Position numbers and translations under genes: made by a program | Source of the DNA: Rhodobacter sp. SY28-1 | GTDB taxonomy: Bacteria > Pseudomonadota > Alphaproteobacteria > Rhodobacterales > Rhodobacteraceae | DNA: 64,000 nucleotides | Assembly: GCF_005222785.1 (NCBI RefSeq) | Contig: NZ_STGH01000001.1 | Location: 620,001-684,000 of the forward strand | Reading direction: 5' to 3' | Notes under the pieces: generated by a model | Database searches by the model: none | What the model was told of the DNA's origin: nothing | Seen by the model: the letters and a program-made list of their open reading frames with translations, nothing else | Shown here: in pieces, positions 34,195 through 42,866 of the stretch | How the letters are laid out: every line of letters begins with the position of its first letter | How positions within the stretch are numbered: position 1 is the first letter of the stretch

Positions 34195-34253
34195 GACAGA
34201 TACTGAATAGGACTCGGCTCAAGATAGCTGGTGCGCTGGTCACTGATCTCCTT

Positions 34254-34643
34254 TCAACTCGCCGAAGCGTACTGCGCCTGGCCACAGCCGAACGACCAAT
34301 TCTCCTTCTGGACTTCAACGAGACTGATCAAGACATCTTCCGGCCGAACTCCCGGATCGGCGGCCAAGCGCTCGGCAATCTTGGCGTAGAGGGCCTGCTT
34401 CTGCTCAAGAGTCCGCGTGTTGTTGGCTGTGATCTGAATCATGACCAGGTCACTGGATCGCTGGATGCCAAGATAGGCAGGGCCAAAGTCGAACTGATCT
34501 TCGCTGTGCTCCGATAGGGTCATGAACCTGTCGTCCTCCGGCACGTTGAAGGTTTCGCGCATCGCAAGATAGATCTGCTTCATCAAGGCGCTATGGTAGT
34601 CGGGCGATTTACCGGCCTTAAGAGAGATTCTGGTCATGGGCAT
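34254..34643 (-). CDS. tautomerase-superfamily protein
   Basis: 129 residues. The start MPMTRISLKAGKSPDYHSAL gives the Pro-2 expected as catalytic base after Met removal; the Met at codon 3 would lose it. EVQKENWSFGCGQAQYA at the C-terminus and VPEDDRFMTLSEHSEDQF fit tautomerase_2/MSAD-like members. Substrate unknown. Divergence from neighbours is unclear; it is upstream of AraC paralogue 2 on the same strand. Confidence 0.88.
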   Translation of the reverse strand: MPMTRISLKAGKSPDYHSALMKQIYLAMRETFNVPEDDRFMTLSEHSEDQFDFGPAYLGIQRSSDLVMIQITANNTRTLEQKQALYAKIAERLAADPGVRPEDVLISLVEVQKENWSFGCGQAQYASAS

Positions 34644-34705
34644 GGCGTGCTCCGTGGCGTTGAGTTGAAGGATTGTGGAAGAGGGTCTTCGCGGAAACCG
34701 GCCGA

Positions 34706-35647
34706 TCAGGGGCTTCTTCCTTCAGCTGCACGTCTAGTGCCGCCGAACTGGAACAAGGTGAGACCCAGAACAATCAGAAGCCCGGCGAACGCAAATCCTT
34801 CAGGCAAACGCTCTCCCAGCGCGAAGACTGCCACGGGGCTGCCAATGATCGCCGCAACCGAACCGATCTGGCTTAGATAAACAGGACCGGCGACGCGCTG
34901 CAGCTGGAACAATGCCAGATATTGCGCCACGAAGGTCACCAGGGCGATCAGAAGGACCACCAGCATCGTAGGCTGCGCCATAGCTGCCATCGCCGGGGCG
35001 CCCTCCATTAAGACGGCGAACGGCAGCGTCAGGCCGGCCCCGCAGATCAGCATTGCTCCAGCCAGTCGTCCGGCACTTGCGCCTTTTGGCCAGTATTTGG
35101 TCCTAAACACATTGCCCACCGCTAGGACGACTGGCATCGAGGAGGCGGTAAGGATCGCACCAAAGTCAGATGGCGCACCGATGCCCTTGCTGACAGCCAG
35201 GAATACGCCTCCGGCCAGGCCAACCGACAGTCCTCCCAGACGCAGGGTGTCAAACCTCTCCATTCGGAGAACCATCGAAATTAGCCAGGTGAGCATCGGC
35301 GGAAAGGCGAGGGCCAGTGCGATGAATGCTGCGCCAACCTTGTGGACGGTCAGATAGCCCAACGCACTCCCAAGCGCCATCAGGCCGCCAGCACCAAGAC
35401 TGTAGAAGGCGACGACAAGGATTCCGGTCTCGGCCGTACCGGTTCGGCGTGTCGAAAGTGTCAAAATCAGTCCTGACCCGCCCATCGCCAAGGCAAGATA
35501 GGTCAGCATAGGCGCACCTTGAGCCGCCGCGACTTTCGAAAGCAGGATCGAAACCGCAAGAAAAAACCCGACGATCAGTAGCAACGGCAAAGGCGCGGTT
35601 GTGAGCCTGCGGATGTGACTGGGAAGGATTGCTGCGGTGATAGCCAT
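34706..35647 (-). CDS. EamA/DMT-type membrane transporter
   Basis: 313 residues with about ten hydrophobic segments (LLLIVGFFLAVSILLSKVAA, GLMALGSALGYLTVHKVGAA, VYLSQIGSVAAIIGSPVAVF). The last EamA-type repeat ends LIVLGLTLFQFGGTRRAAEG. It lies 100 bp downstream of the MarR gene on the same strand, so an exporter under MarR control is plausible. Substrate unknown. Confidence 0.88.
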   Translation of the reverse strand: MAITAAILPSHIRRLTTAPLPLLLIVGFFLAVSILLSKVAAAQGAPMLTYLALAMGGSGLILTLSTRRTGTAETGILVVAFYSLGAGGLMALGSALGYLTVHKVGAAFIALALAFPPMLTWLISMVLRMERFDTLRLGGLSVGLAGGVFLAVSKGIGAPSDFGAILTASSMPVVLAVGNVFRTKYWPKGASAGRLAGAMLICGAGLTLPFAVLMEGAPAMAAMAQPTMLVVLLIALVTFVAQYLALFQLQRVAGPVYLSQIGSVAAIIGSPVAVFALGERLPEGFAFAGLLIVLGLTLFQFGGTRRAAEGRSP

Positions 35648-35746
35648 GTCGGTTCTCCTGGATTGGGGGAAAGACCGACCGTTCCGTGGCGAAGATCGCC
35701 TCGGCGTGCCGGCTGTGTTAAGGGGCCTTTAAGGTCGCTGGCGCCG

Positions 35747-36298
35747 TCAGGCTGGCGGGTCGGAGCTGTCGCCATGGATCGGCACAGCGAAACCGAGTTT
35801 CCGCAAAAGGCCGGTCAGAACGTGCCGCTCTTCCGGCGTGAGTGCCGTCAGCCAGCTGCTTTCGAGTTGCATGTCCTCTGCAAACGCCGCCGTTGTGACC
35901 TTCTTGCCCTCGTCTGTAAGTTCGACGATCAGGCTCCGCCGGTCTTCGGCAGAGGGTATCCGTCTGATCAGACCAGCCGCCTCCAGCCGTTTCAGCCGAT
36001 GGGTCAACCCGCCCGAAGAAACCATGAGCGAGGTATAAAGGACTGTTGGCGACAGGCGGTAAGGTGGACCACTGCGCTGCAAAGTTGCCAAGACATCAAA
36101 CTCTCCGCGCTCAAGTCCGTAGCGGGCGAACAACGCTTCCATGTGGGGGGCCATGCGAGTCGCGATCCGGTTGATACGACCGAAAATGGCCATGCCGGCC
36201 GTGTCAACTTCGGGCGACTCCTTCGCACGTTGGGCGATGAAACGGTCAACATCGTCTTCCTGGTCGGGCAAGTTTGGTTTCGTGCCAGTCATGGCCAT
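35747..36298 (-). CDS. MarR-family regulator
   Basis: 183 residues: a long N-terminal helix, then ALFARYGLERGEFDVLATLQRSG, the HTH region SPTVLYTSLMVSSGGLTHRLKRLEAAGLIRR and the wing AEDRRSLIVELTDEGKKV. All are textbook MarR. Two strong palindromic boxes lie just upstream of its ATG (36309-36353), so it almost certainly represses itself and probably the DMT gene that follows. Confidence 0.93.
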   Translation of the reverse strand: MAMTGTKPNLPDQEDDVDRFIAQRAKESPEVDTAGMAIFGRINRIATRMAPHMEALFARYGLERGEFDVLATLQRSGPPYRLSPTVLYTSLMVSSGGLTHRLKRLEAAGLIRRIPSAEDRRSLIVELTDEGKKVTTAAFAEDMQLESSWLTALTPEERHVLTGLLRKLGFAVPIHGDSSDPPA

Positions 36299-36308
36299 AG
36301 CTCCGAAC

Positions 36309-36353
36309 TATCTTGATGCAAAGATAGTCTGGATTTATCTTTGCGTCAAGATA
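36309..36353. promoter_or_regulatory. double MarR operator
   Basis: Box 1 TATCTTGATGCAAAGATA (36309-36326) and box 2 TATCTTTGCGTCAAGATA (36336-36353) are separated by 9 bp. Each box has TATCTT/AAGATA arms, and box 2 is the reverse complement of box 1 with one mismatch, making a nested palindrome. It starts 11 bp upstream of the marR ATG. Confidence 0.8.
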
Positions 36354-36392
36354 CATTCCGACGGCCGCGCAGAAGTCCTTACTTTGGGCAGG

Positions 36393-37218
36393 GGGGGTGT
36401 TGTCAGAAGAACTTCGCTTGCGACGGGTTAGTGCACCCGGCTAGCCGTTCGGGATGACCAAACGTTCCCCATTCCGGTACTTCAAAACGAGCCCCGAGAT
36501 CATTCGCTTGGCGGTGATGCTCTACATCCGCTTCCCGTTGTCGTTGCGCAACGTGGAGGATCTTTTGCACGAGCGTGGCATCTAGATCAGCCACGAAACG
36601 GTCCGGAATTGGTGGAACAAGTTCGGCCCGATGTTTGCCGCCGAGATCAGGGGAAAGCGTGTCGAGGCTATGCGCGCCCATCGCCACTGGCAGTGGCACT
36701 TGGACGAGGTCTACGTGAAGAACAACGGAGTGACACACTACCTCTGGCGCGCTGTCGATCATGAAGTCGAGGTGCTGGAAAGCGTCGTCACCAAGACACG
36801 AGATCGCAAGGCAGCCCTTAAGTTTCTGAAGAAAGCGATGAAACGGCATGGAAGTCCGGAGGCGATCGTGACGGATCGGCTTCGGTCCAACGGCGCTGCT
36901 CTGAAGGACCTGGGGCGCGGGGATGACCGCGAGATGGGGCGCTGGCTCAACAACCGAGCGGAGAACTCTCACCTTCCGTTCCGACGACGCGAGCGTGCGA
37001 TGTTGCGGTTCCGGCGCATGCATACGCTACAGAAGTTCGCTTCAGTTCATGCTTCGGTCCACAACCACTTTCCGATGGAGCGCCACCTCCAGAGCCGCAA
37101 CACCTACAAGCAAACCCGCGCCGCTGCTCTCGCTGAGTGGCGCGGCCTTCTCGTTGCCTGATTGAACGCTGGGGTTGGGGTAACGGAGACTGGTTCTCAT
37201 TCGTCTGACAGCACCCCC
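36393..37218 (+). mobile_element. IS6-family insertion sequence (about 826 bp)
   Basis: Terminal inverted repeats GGGGGTGTTGTCAGAAGAA (36393-36411) and, complemented, GGGGGTGCTGTCAGACGAA (37200-37218) match at 17 of 19 positions. They enclose one IS6-type DDE transposase frame, and the length is normal for the family. Flanking 8-mers (TGGGCAGG and GCAAGAGT) do not match, so no target duplication is seen; this suggests one flank has been lost or rearranged. Confidence 0.8.
36454..37161 (+). pseudogene. IS6-family transposase interrupted by one amber codon
   Basis: From ATG 36454 the frame reads MTKRSPFRYFKTSPEIIRLA to HERGI, then TAG at codon 44 (36583-36585), then ISHETVRNWWNKFGPMF onward to the natural stop. 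The DDE residues are present in WHLDEVYVK, IVTDRLRS and NRAENSHLPFRRRER. Length (235 codons) is normal. The single in-frame stop is the only lesion seen, so it is either freshly dead or translated by readthrough or internal start. A shorter product from an internal ATG at 36631 would still hold the DDE core. Confidence 0.82.
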
Positions 37219-37358
37219 GCAAGAGTTCCGGATCCACCGGCGCCAAGTATCGTCATCTGGAGAACCCGGAAGTTACCTGGTCGGGACGCGGGCGGAAGCC
37301 TGGCTGGTTCACCGCGGCGATCGAAGCGGGGAAGGCTCCAGAGTCGATGGCGGTCTGA
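37219..37358 (+). pseudogene. H-NS-family (HvrA/Spb-like) C-terminal remnant
   Basis: Directly after the right IS6 end the plus strand encodes KSSGSTGAKYRHLENPEVTW, SGRGRKPGWFTAAIEAGK and APESMAV, then a stop. This is the DNA-binding C-terminal domain of alphaproteobacterial H-NS-like proteins (KYR.PE.P..TWSGRGR.P.W). The N-terminal coiled coil is missing and not found on the other side of the IS, so insertion plus deletion removed it. Confidence 0.78.
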
Positions 37359-37449
37359 CGGCGGCCGTGGCGCGACGGCATATGCATTTTGCGGGTGATG
37401 GCGATTCTGCGCTTGTCACGGACGACCGATATGGGCGGTAAGCTGCCCT

Positions 37450-38511
37450 TCAAGAGGTGGAGCTAGCACTCCAACTCACTTTCGTTTTCGATGGAAGAGC
37501 CTGCCGAAATCGCTGCCGATACTGCAGGGGCGAAATTGCTGTGGAACGCTTGAAGAGCTTCCTGAACGATGCCGGCTCAACATACCCTGCTTCCTCTGCG
37601 ATCTGATCGATCGGATCGTCCGTCGACTCGAGCATTTGCTTCGATTCTTCAATGCGTAGCGATTGTACGTATTCCAGCGGAGAGTAGCCCGTCGCGGCCA
37701 GGAACCTTCGCTTGAACGTCCGTGCCGCCAGACCGGACGCCATGGTCATGCCCGCAACCGGGTTGGGCGATGCGTAGTTCTCGGCAACCCAGACTTGTGC
37801 CAAAGCAACCGCGGCGTCGTCGTGTTGCGGCGGACGCACCCGCGCTGCGAAGGGAGCTTGACCGTTGCTGCGGTCCCCAAAGAGAAACAGCTTGGCAGTG
37901 CGCCGGGCTTCGTCCTCTCCGCAAAACCGAGCCACGATGTAAAGCACGAGGTCTGTCCACGACGCGTTGCCGCCCGACGTGACCAGACGGTGCTCCGCCC
38001 CGGACGAGACCAGAACACGTTCCGGTCGCAGGCGCACAGCGGGGTATCGCCGGCGGATCTGGTCGGTTGCGGCCCAATGGCAGGTCGCCTCCTCTCCATC
38101 CAGAAGTCCAGCTTCTGCGAGGAGCAAGGATCCGGTGCAGACCGAGCAGATCAGTGCGCCCTGAGCGTGCTGCTGCCGAAGCCATGCTGCGACCTCGGGC
38201 CAGCGTCCGCGGGTTTCCTCGTCCCGACCTATGGCGAGGTCAGCCACAATGACGATGTCGGCGCGACGGGCCTCGGCAAAAGACAGATCCGGCGTAATCG
38301 GCAGGCCAGCGGAGTTGCGGAAGGATTCGCGACTGGCCGCGACGATCCGCGGCTTGAACCGCCGTGGACCAGGCGGCCATCCGGTCAGCATTTCCCAGCC
38401 GGAACCGACGTAAGTCAGGACTTCGTAAAGCCCGTGCAGGACACCGGTCGCAGTCTCGGGCATAGCGACGAGGCAGACGGAAATCGTTGTCGGTGCATAG
38501 GGCGTGGGCAT
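37450..38511 (-). CDS. GlxA-family regulator (DJ-1/PfpI domain plus AraC HTH)
   Basis: About 353 residues from ATG 38511; ATG 38529 is an alternative and neither has a strong ribosome-binding site. The N-terminal amidotransferase-like domain has ICSVCTGSLLLAEAGLLDG (elbow Cys) and ATCHWAATDQIRRRYP. The C-terminal AraC HTH has MASGLAARTFKRRFLAATGY and AEEAGYVEPASFRKLFKRST. It is divergent from the DUF1127-Tat protein-MATE run, its likely target. Ligand unknown. Confidence 0.9.
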   Translation of the reverse strand: MPTPYAPTTISVCLVAMPETATGVLHGLYEVLTYVGSGWEMLTGWPPGPRRFKPRIVAASRESFRNSAGLPITPDLSFAEARRADIVIVADLAIGRDEETRGRWPEVAAWLRQQHAQGALICSVCTGSLLLAEAGLLDGEEATCHWAATDQIRRRYPAVRLRPERVLVSSGAEHRLVTSGGNASWTDLVLYIVARFCGEDEARRTAKLFLFGDRSNGQAPFAARVRPPQHDDAAVALAQVWVAENYASPNPVAGMTMASGLAARTFKRRFLAATGYSPLEYVQSLRIEESKQMLESTDDPIDQIAEEAGYVEPASFRKLFKRSTAISPLQYRQRFRQALPSKTKVSWSASSTS

Positions 38512-38632
38512 TTTCAAGGCTTGGCACATTTGGACCGTTTCTGTCGAGTCCGCGCCTCACGGTCACCGATGACGATATGCGATCAGACCGCCGGATGGCC
38601 ACTTCGGCCCCTTCACTCGAAAGGTTTGAGCA

Positions 38633-38842
38633 ATGACTGACATCACCATCTCATATCGCGCCGAGCGCCGTCTCGCAAAGCGCCTTCGCCTCTGGCTTGC
38701 TTCGCTGGGGCCATGCCGCACGCCGACGGCAAACCTCGACACTCTGTCCGATCACATGTTGCGCGATATCGGCGCCGAGCGCGACCCGCTTGACCAGATG
38801 TCCATCCGGACCCTCCACGACGCTATGCGCTTCTCTGGCTAG
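38633..38842 (+). CDS. DUF1127 mini-protein
   Basis: 69 residues. The core LDTLSDHMLRDIGAERDP is the textbook DUF1127 motif, preceded by a basic amphipathic segment (RRLAKRLRLWLASLG). It is 11 bp before the Tat-protein gene and likely co-transcribed with it and the MATE gene. One of four DUF1127-type mini-proteins in this window, each next to a regulator. Confidence 0.8.
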   Translation: MTDITISYRAERRLAKRLRLWLASLGPCRTPTANLDTLSDHMLRDIGAERDPLDQMSIRTLHDAMRFSG

Positions 38843-38853
38843 CGGGAATAGCC

Positions 38854-40248
38854 ATGACGTTCCGTATCACCCGCCGCCGGCTCTTTGGCAGCACGCTGGC
38901 CGCGTCCGGCGCTGTTCTGACCGGCCTTGGCTTCGCCCAGGGCCAGACCCTCACCAAGAAAGGCAAAATCATGCTTGATAGCTATTCCTCCGTCTCTCGC
39001 GGCCTTGTCGAAGCTGCAACCTTTCCCCTAATCGAAGCGATCCATGGCCGCAGGTCGCGCCGCTTTTCGAAGGGGGCGAGCATTCCGAACGGCCCTCTCG
39101 CCTACACCTCGACCGAAGAACCCCAAGCGCTGGATCCGACCGAGCAGATGCTGCTGATCTCGACCGTTGCCGGGAACACGGGCTGGGTGAATCTCTTTGC
39201 TCATCACCCGAATTACGCGGGCAAACTGCCGAACTACACCACGGCGGCCGGCGGACGAAGTTTCCCGTCCTCTGCCGGGTTCAACACCACCGAGTTCTTC
39301 TTCACCGATGACACGGGCGTCTACTTCCTGCCGACCCGCGACATGGTGCCGGTGGCGACCGATGGCAGCCTGGACCTCAAGGACTGGACCGAGGAACACC
39401 GGAAGCGGATCGTGAAGCTGGCCGACGGCAGACTGAACATCCCTGCCGCCATGCCCTACATGGAGGGTCACAACACCTGGTGTGCCAATGTGCCAGGCTC
39501 GACTCTGATCTGGCCGGTGGCGGATGTGGCACAGCACGTGATCCTGCTGCTGCTGTATCTGATCCAGAACGGGACCGGCATCTACGACGACGTGAACGGT
39601 CGCCAGATCCCTGGGCTGGAGAAGTTCTCGCACCGGCTGAACATGTCCGTCGCCTATCCGATGACCTTCCTGGAACAGGTGGCCATGACGGACGTGGCGA
39701 CCGAAACGGGGACGGCCTGCTACGCTGGTGCGTTGATGCTGCAGGCACTGGGGCTCGGCGGGTGGATGTACACCGGGATCAATCCCTTCGTCGTCCTGGG
39801 CGCAAGCGGTGATCCTGCGGTTCCGGGGCTGGGCTTCCAGTTCCAGATGCGGGAGGGCAATCCATTACCCTACGTGACCGGTCTCCCGGGCGTGTTCGAG
39901 GCCCATGTCCCGCCGCACCACACCGATATGCGCGCCGCAGTCGAGGCGGTGGTAGCGCGGAAATTCGGCAAGGGCGGACCGTTCGACCCAGACCAAGTCG
40001 GCCAGTACCGCAAAACCGAAACCGTGCGGGGGTCGGCGGCCCCGATCGATGCCGAGGCGGTCGAGATCGCCACGATCATGGCCGACTACGTGTTCTCGAC
40101 CTTCGGTCGCTTCCCGGCCACGGCCCCTGCGGTGTTCATCAACACCTATCTGCAGGCCCATCGGCTGGACACCAGGTTCTACGACACGCATTTCGCCCCG
40201 GGCGCATATCTGCGCACCCATGCCGATCACGACCGCAACTGGGGCTGA
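38854..40248 (+). CDS. Tat-exported protein of unclear family, nitroreductase-like features
   Basis: 464 residues. MTFRITRRRLFGSTLAASGA is a twin-arginine signal. After it, IEAIHGRRSRRFSKGASIP and LDPTEQMLLISTVAGNTGWV resemble the start of nitroreductase/SagB-type FMN proteins (RRS.R.F...L...E..LL...A). A middle region has repeated aromatic/Asn motifs and CANVPGSTLIWPVADVAQHV; the last third has HVPPHHTDMRAAVEAVVARK. I cannot name the family and no cofactor residues are secure. Located between a DUF1127 mini-gene and MATE; an oxidoreductase role is a guess. Confidence 0.65.
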   Translation: MTFRITRRRLFGSTLAASGAVLTGLGFAQGQTLTKKGKIMLDSYSSVSRGLVEAATFPLIEAIHGRRSRRFSKGASIPNGPLAYTSTEEPQALDPTEQMLLISTVAGNTGWVNLFAHHPNYAGKLPNYTTAAGGRSFPSSAGFNTTEFFFTDDTGVYFLPTRDMVPVATDGSLDLKDWTEEHRKRIVKLADGRLNIPAAMPYMEGHNTWCANVPGSTLIWPVADVAQHVILLLLYLIQNGTGIYDDVNGRQIPGLEKFSHRLNMSVAYPMTFLEQVAMTDVATETGTACYAGALMLQALGLGGWMYTGINPFVVLGASGDPAVPGLGFQFQMREGNPLPYVTGLPGVFEAHVPPHHTDMRAAVEAVVARKFGKGGPFDPDQVGQYRKTETVRGSAAPIDAEAVEIATIMADYVFSTFGRFPATAPAVFINTYLQAHRLDTRFYDTHFAPGAYLRTHADHDRNWG

Positions 40249-40260
40249 TGCCCTGTCGCC

Positions 40261-40280
40261 GACGCGGGCTTGCCCGCGTC
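40261..40280 (+). terminator. hairpin between Tat-protein gene and MATE gene
   Basis: GACGCGGGCTTGCCCGCGTC is a perfect hairpin (7-9 bp stem), followed by a T/C-rich tract CTCTTTCTC. A weak intrinsic terminator or attenuator. The MATE ATG lies 27 bp further. Confidence 0.55.
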
Positions 40281-40306
40281 GGCCTCTTTCTCATGAGACC
40301 AATGCC

Positions 40307-41686
40307 ATGTCCTTCGCCGATCCCTCCACCCGGACGCCGGGCCTTTTGCACGCGCGACTTCGCCTTCTCCTGGCCGAGCCGATTGCTCTGCTGCGGCTGG
40401 CGGTCCCGCTCATGCTCATCGCCCTGGTGAACATGGGGATGAGCATCACCGACACTCTGATGGTATCCGCAAGTTTCGGCGCAGAAGCCTTGGCGGCTGT
40501 GGCTGTGGGCAGCGACTTCCAGTCGATCCTGTTCTACCTAGGGGCAGGCACCATTGGAGGCCTTGCCCCGCTTTACGCGGCTGCCGTTGCCCAGTCCGAC
40601 CACTGGAAACAGGCCCGGCTGGAACGGACTGGTCAGGCGATCGTCCTCCTGCTGGCTATGGTCCTGGTGCCGATATTGTGGTCCAGTCCCGAGTGGCTGG
40701 CCCTTATCGGACTTGACCAGGCCCTTCTCGAAGCGGGCCAAGGCTACACGCGTACGATGGCGCTGACATTGGTGCCACTGCTGGGCGTGGCCCTTTACCG
40801 AACCATCCTGACTGCGGCGCAGCGGCCCCGGGTCTTTCTGGCCGTCACCGCAGCCATGCTCCCCTTGAACGCGGTCGGCAACCAGTTGCTCATGCACGGC
40901 TTTGGACCAATTCCCGCTGTCGGCCCAACCGGGGCCGGTTTGTCCTCACTCATCGTCGCCTCCACAAGCCTTCTGGTCCTGGTGCTGGTCTCGCGCCGCA
41001 AGGCTCGCGGGAAAAGGCCTCCGCGCATCGGATGGGCCGACATTTATCCCGTGCTTCGGATCGGCCTGCCCATCGGTGTGGCGATGCTCGCGGAACTGGG
41101 GGTCTTTCTTGGAGCCACACTTTATGCTGCCACCTTGGGCCCGGCGGAGGTGGCGGCCCATACACTGACTCTGCGTGTTGCAGGAGTTGCTTACGCTGTC
41201 CCAGCAGCGCTTCTGCAGGCTGCCACGGTGCGAATGGCGTTGGCAGAGGCGGCTCGTGATACACAGCGCTCCGGTCGCGTGACAACCGGAGCTTTTGGCC
41301 TTTCTGTCGTGTTTGGCACGATTCTACTCTGTGTCCTGGCCGCCGGAGCGTCTCCACTAGCGTCGGCTGTTTTCGAACCAACCGCCACCGGAGCTACTGC
41401 AGCAAGCCTTGCCGCCACCTTGTTGCTCATCCTCGCAGCGATGGAGTTCATCGCGAACCCCGGAACGGCTGCAACGGGGATTCTGCGGGGACAGAAGGAT
41501 ACGCGAGTACCAATGATCCTGACGCTTGTCGGCTACTGGCTGATTGGAGCTCCGCTGGGGCTTTGGCTGAGCGATGCACGGAACATGGGTGTGACCGGTG
41601 TCTGGTTCGGACTACTCATGGGAACATTGGTCACGAGCGCCGCGACAATTATTCGGCAATTCCTGTGCAGGAAAGCCAGTGCATAG
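40307..41686 (+). CDS. MATE-family multidrug/sodium antiporter (NorM-like)
   Basis: 459 residues from ATG 40307 (MSFADPSTRTPGLLHARLRL). Twelve hydrophobic segments; MATE landmarks include LAVPLMLIALVNMGMSITDT in TM1, AAVAVGSDFQSILFYLGAGT, LYRTILTAAQRPRVFLAVTA and GILRGQKDTRVPMILTLVGY. It should export cationic drugs with Na+ or H+. Likely in one unit with the DUF1127 and Tat-protein genes and opposite to GlxA. Confidence 0.93.
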   Translation: MSFADPSTRTPGLLHARLRLLLAEPIALLRLAVPLMLIALVNMGMSITDTLMVSASFGAEALAAVAVGSDFQSILFYLGAGTIGGLAPLYAAAVAQSDHWKQARLERTGQAIVLLLAMVLVPILWSSPEWLALIGLDQALLEAGQGYTRTMALTLVPLLGVALYRTILTAAQRPRVFLAVTAAMLPLNAVGNQLLMHGFGPIPAVGPTGAGLSSLIVASTSLLVLVLVSRRKARGKRPPRIGWADIYPVLRIGLPIGVAMLAELGVFLGATLYAATLGPAEVAAHTLTLRVAGVAYAVPAALLQAATVRMALAEAARDTQRSGRVTTGAFGLSVVFGTILLCVLAAGASPLASAVFEPTATGATAASLAATLLLILAAMEFIANPGTAATGILRGQKDTRVPMILTLVGYWLIGAPLGLWLSDARNMGVTGVWFGLLMGTLVTSAATIIRQFLCRKASA

Positions 41687-41944
41687 GTTAGGCAATCAAT
41701 ATGCCCGCGACGCCAAAGAGCCATGAGCAAGCACGTCAAGTTCAAGGCGCAATGCGGACTCTGCATGGTCAGGGACATCTTGTGAATTAACCGGATGCAG
41801 AGATCGAGCGCGGTTCCGTGATGAGCGCGTTGGCCGTTCAGAAGACGGGTGACATAGCAAACATGGGAAAGGAACGCATGCGCACATCGGCGCGGATGCT
41901 GCCACAGAAAGTCAGAGCTCGAGTACTGGAACGACTGCTCCGAT
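41687..41944. other. gap between MATE and convergent tetR, no gene supported
   Basis: 258 bp. A short plus-strand frame around 41862 (MGKERMRTSARML...) matches nothing I know and lacks a ribosome-binding site. No hairpin terminator was obvious. Confidence 0.4.
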
Positions 41945-42571
41945 TCAATTCAGACCTGGCTGGAACAGAAGCTTGATGTATGATCGCAGCACCATAACCT
42001 GCTGACCCATCACCCGCTGGTCCTTGAGCATCTTGGCCAGGACGACGGCGCCCTGCAGGACGCCTGCACACATGTCGGCCACGGTGTCGAGGTCGACCGC
42101 ATCGCGTGGCGGATACCGTTCGGCAACATCGTCTAGCATTGATCGAAAGTGGCGCCGCCACGCAAGCACAAGATCGCGCATTCGTGCTGCGACCTGCCGG
42201 CTGATCTGGTTTTCCTGGTAGGCCATCGACGCAGCGACACAACCGGATCGCTCTGGTGTAACGCCATCCAGAAGCTCGGCGTAAAGCTTCAGCATGATCA
42301 ATAGCCGCTGAAGGGGGTCGTCGCTAAGCTGTTTTGCCCGTTCAGCGAATGCGGACAACTCGCTGAGATCGGTCTCGATGTATCGTTCCAGCATCGCGAG
42401 CGCCAATTCGTTCTTGTCCCGGAAATGGTAGAAGAACCCGGATTTAGTGATACCCACCTCGGCGATCAGTTCTTCGATCGATGTGGCGCTGAAGCCCTTG
42501 TCCAGAACCGCGCGCTCTGCCGTCTCCAGCAGGCGTTCGCGCGTCGCCTCGCCTTTCCGCAACGATCCCAT
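41945..42571 (-). CDS. TetR-family regulator
   Basis: 208 residues. The HTH is RERLLETAERAVLDKGFSATSIEELIAEVGITKSGFFYHFRDKNELA; the C-terminal domain has LRSYIKLLFQPGLN at its end and LKLYAELLDGVTPERSGCV, typical of the TetR_C_11/LmrA-type group. It is divergent from the DUF1127 mini-gene and the homocysteine methyltransferase-like operon about 300 bp away. Confidence 0.9.
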   Translation of the reverse strand: MGSLRKGEATRERLLETAERAVLDKGFSATSIEELIAEVGITKSGFFYHFRDKNELALAMLERYIETDLSELSAFAERAKQLSDDPLQRLLIMLKLYAELLDGVTPERSGCVAASMAYQENQISRQVAARMRDLVLAWRRHFRSMLDDVAERYPPRDAVDLDTVADMCAGVLQGAVVLAKMLKDQRVMGQQVMVLRSYIKLLFQPGLN

Positions 42572-42866
42572 GGGTCCTCGCTACTGTACCGCAAGTGCAG
42601 TTTCAAGCGGCTTGTCCATTGCCCCGCACAGACAGATTCCAACCAAATACTTGATTACAAAATATAATTTTCTGTTCTTGGGAACTGTACCACGCGGCTT
42701 CTAGCACAGATGCCGCGGCCAGGAGCATAACCGCGCCGTCGACCGACAAAGACTACATCGGTTCGATGACCTGAAAAAGACCGCACAGCCATGCCCTCTC
42801 GGAACCCCATCCGGGCCGCAACTGAGGAGCCGGTTCAGCAAAGACAGAGAGAACGGAAGGAAGATC

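Noticed and set aside
41862-41960. Short plus-strand frame MGKERMRTSARML... in the MATE-tetR gap
   Set aside because: No ribosome-binding site and no family resemblance; overlaps the end of tetR.
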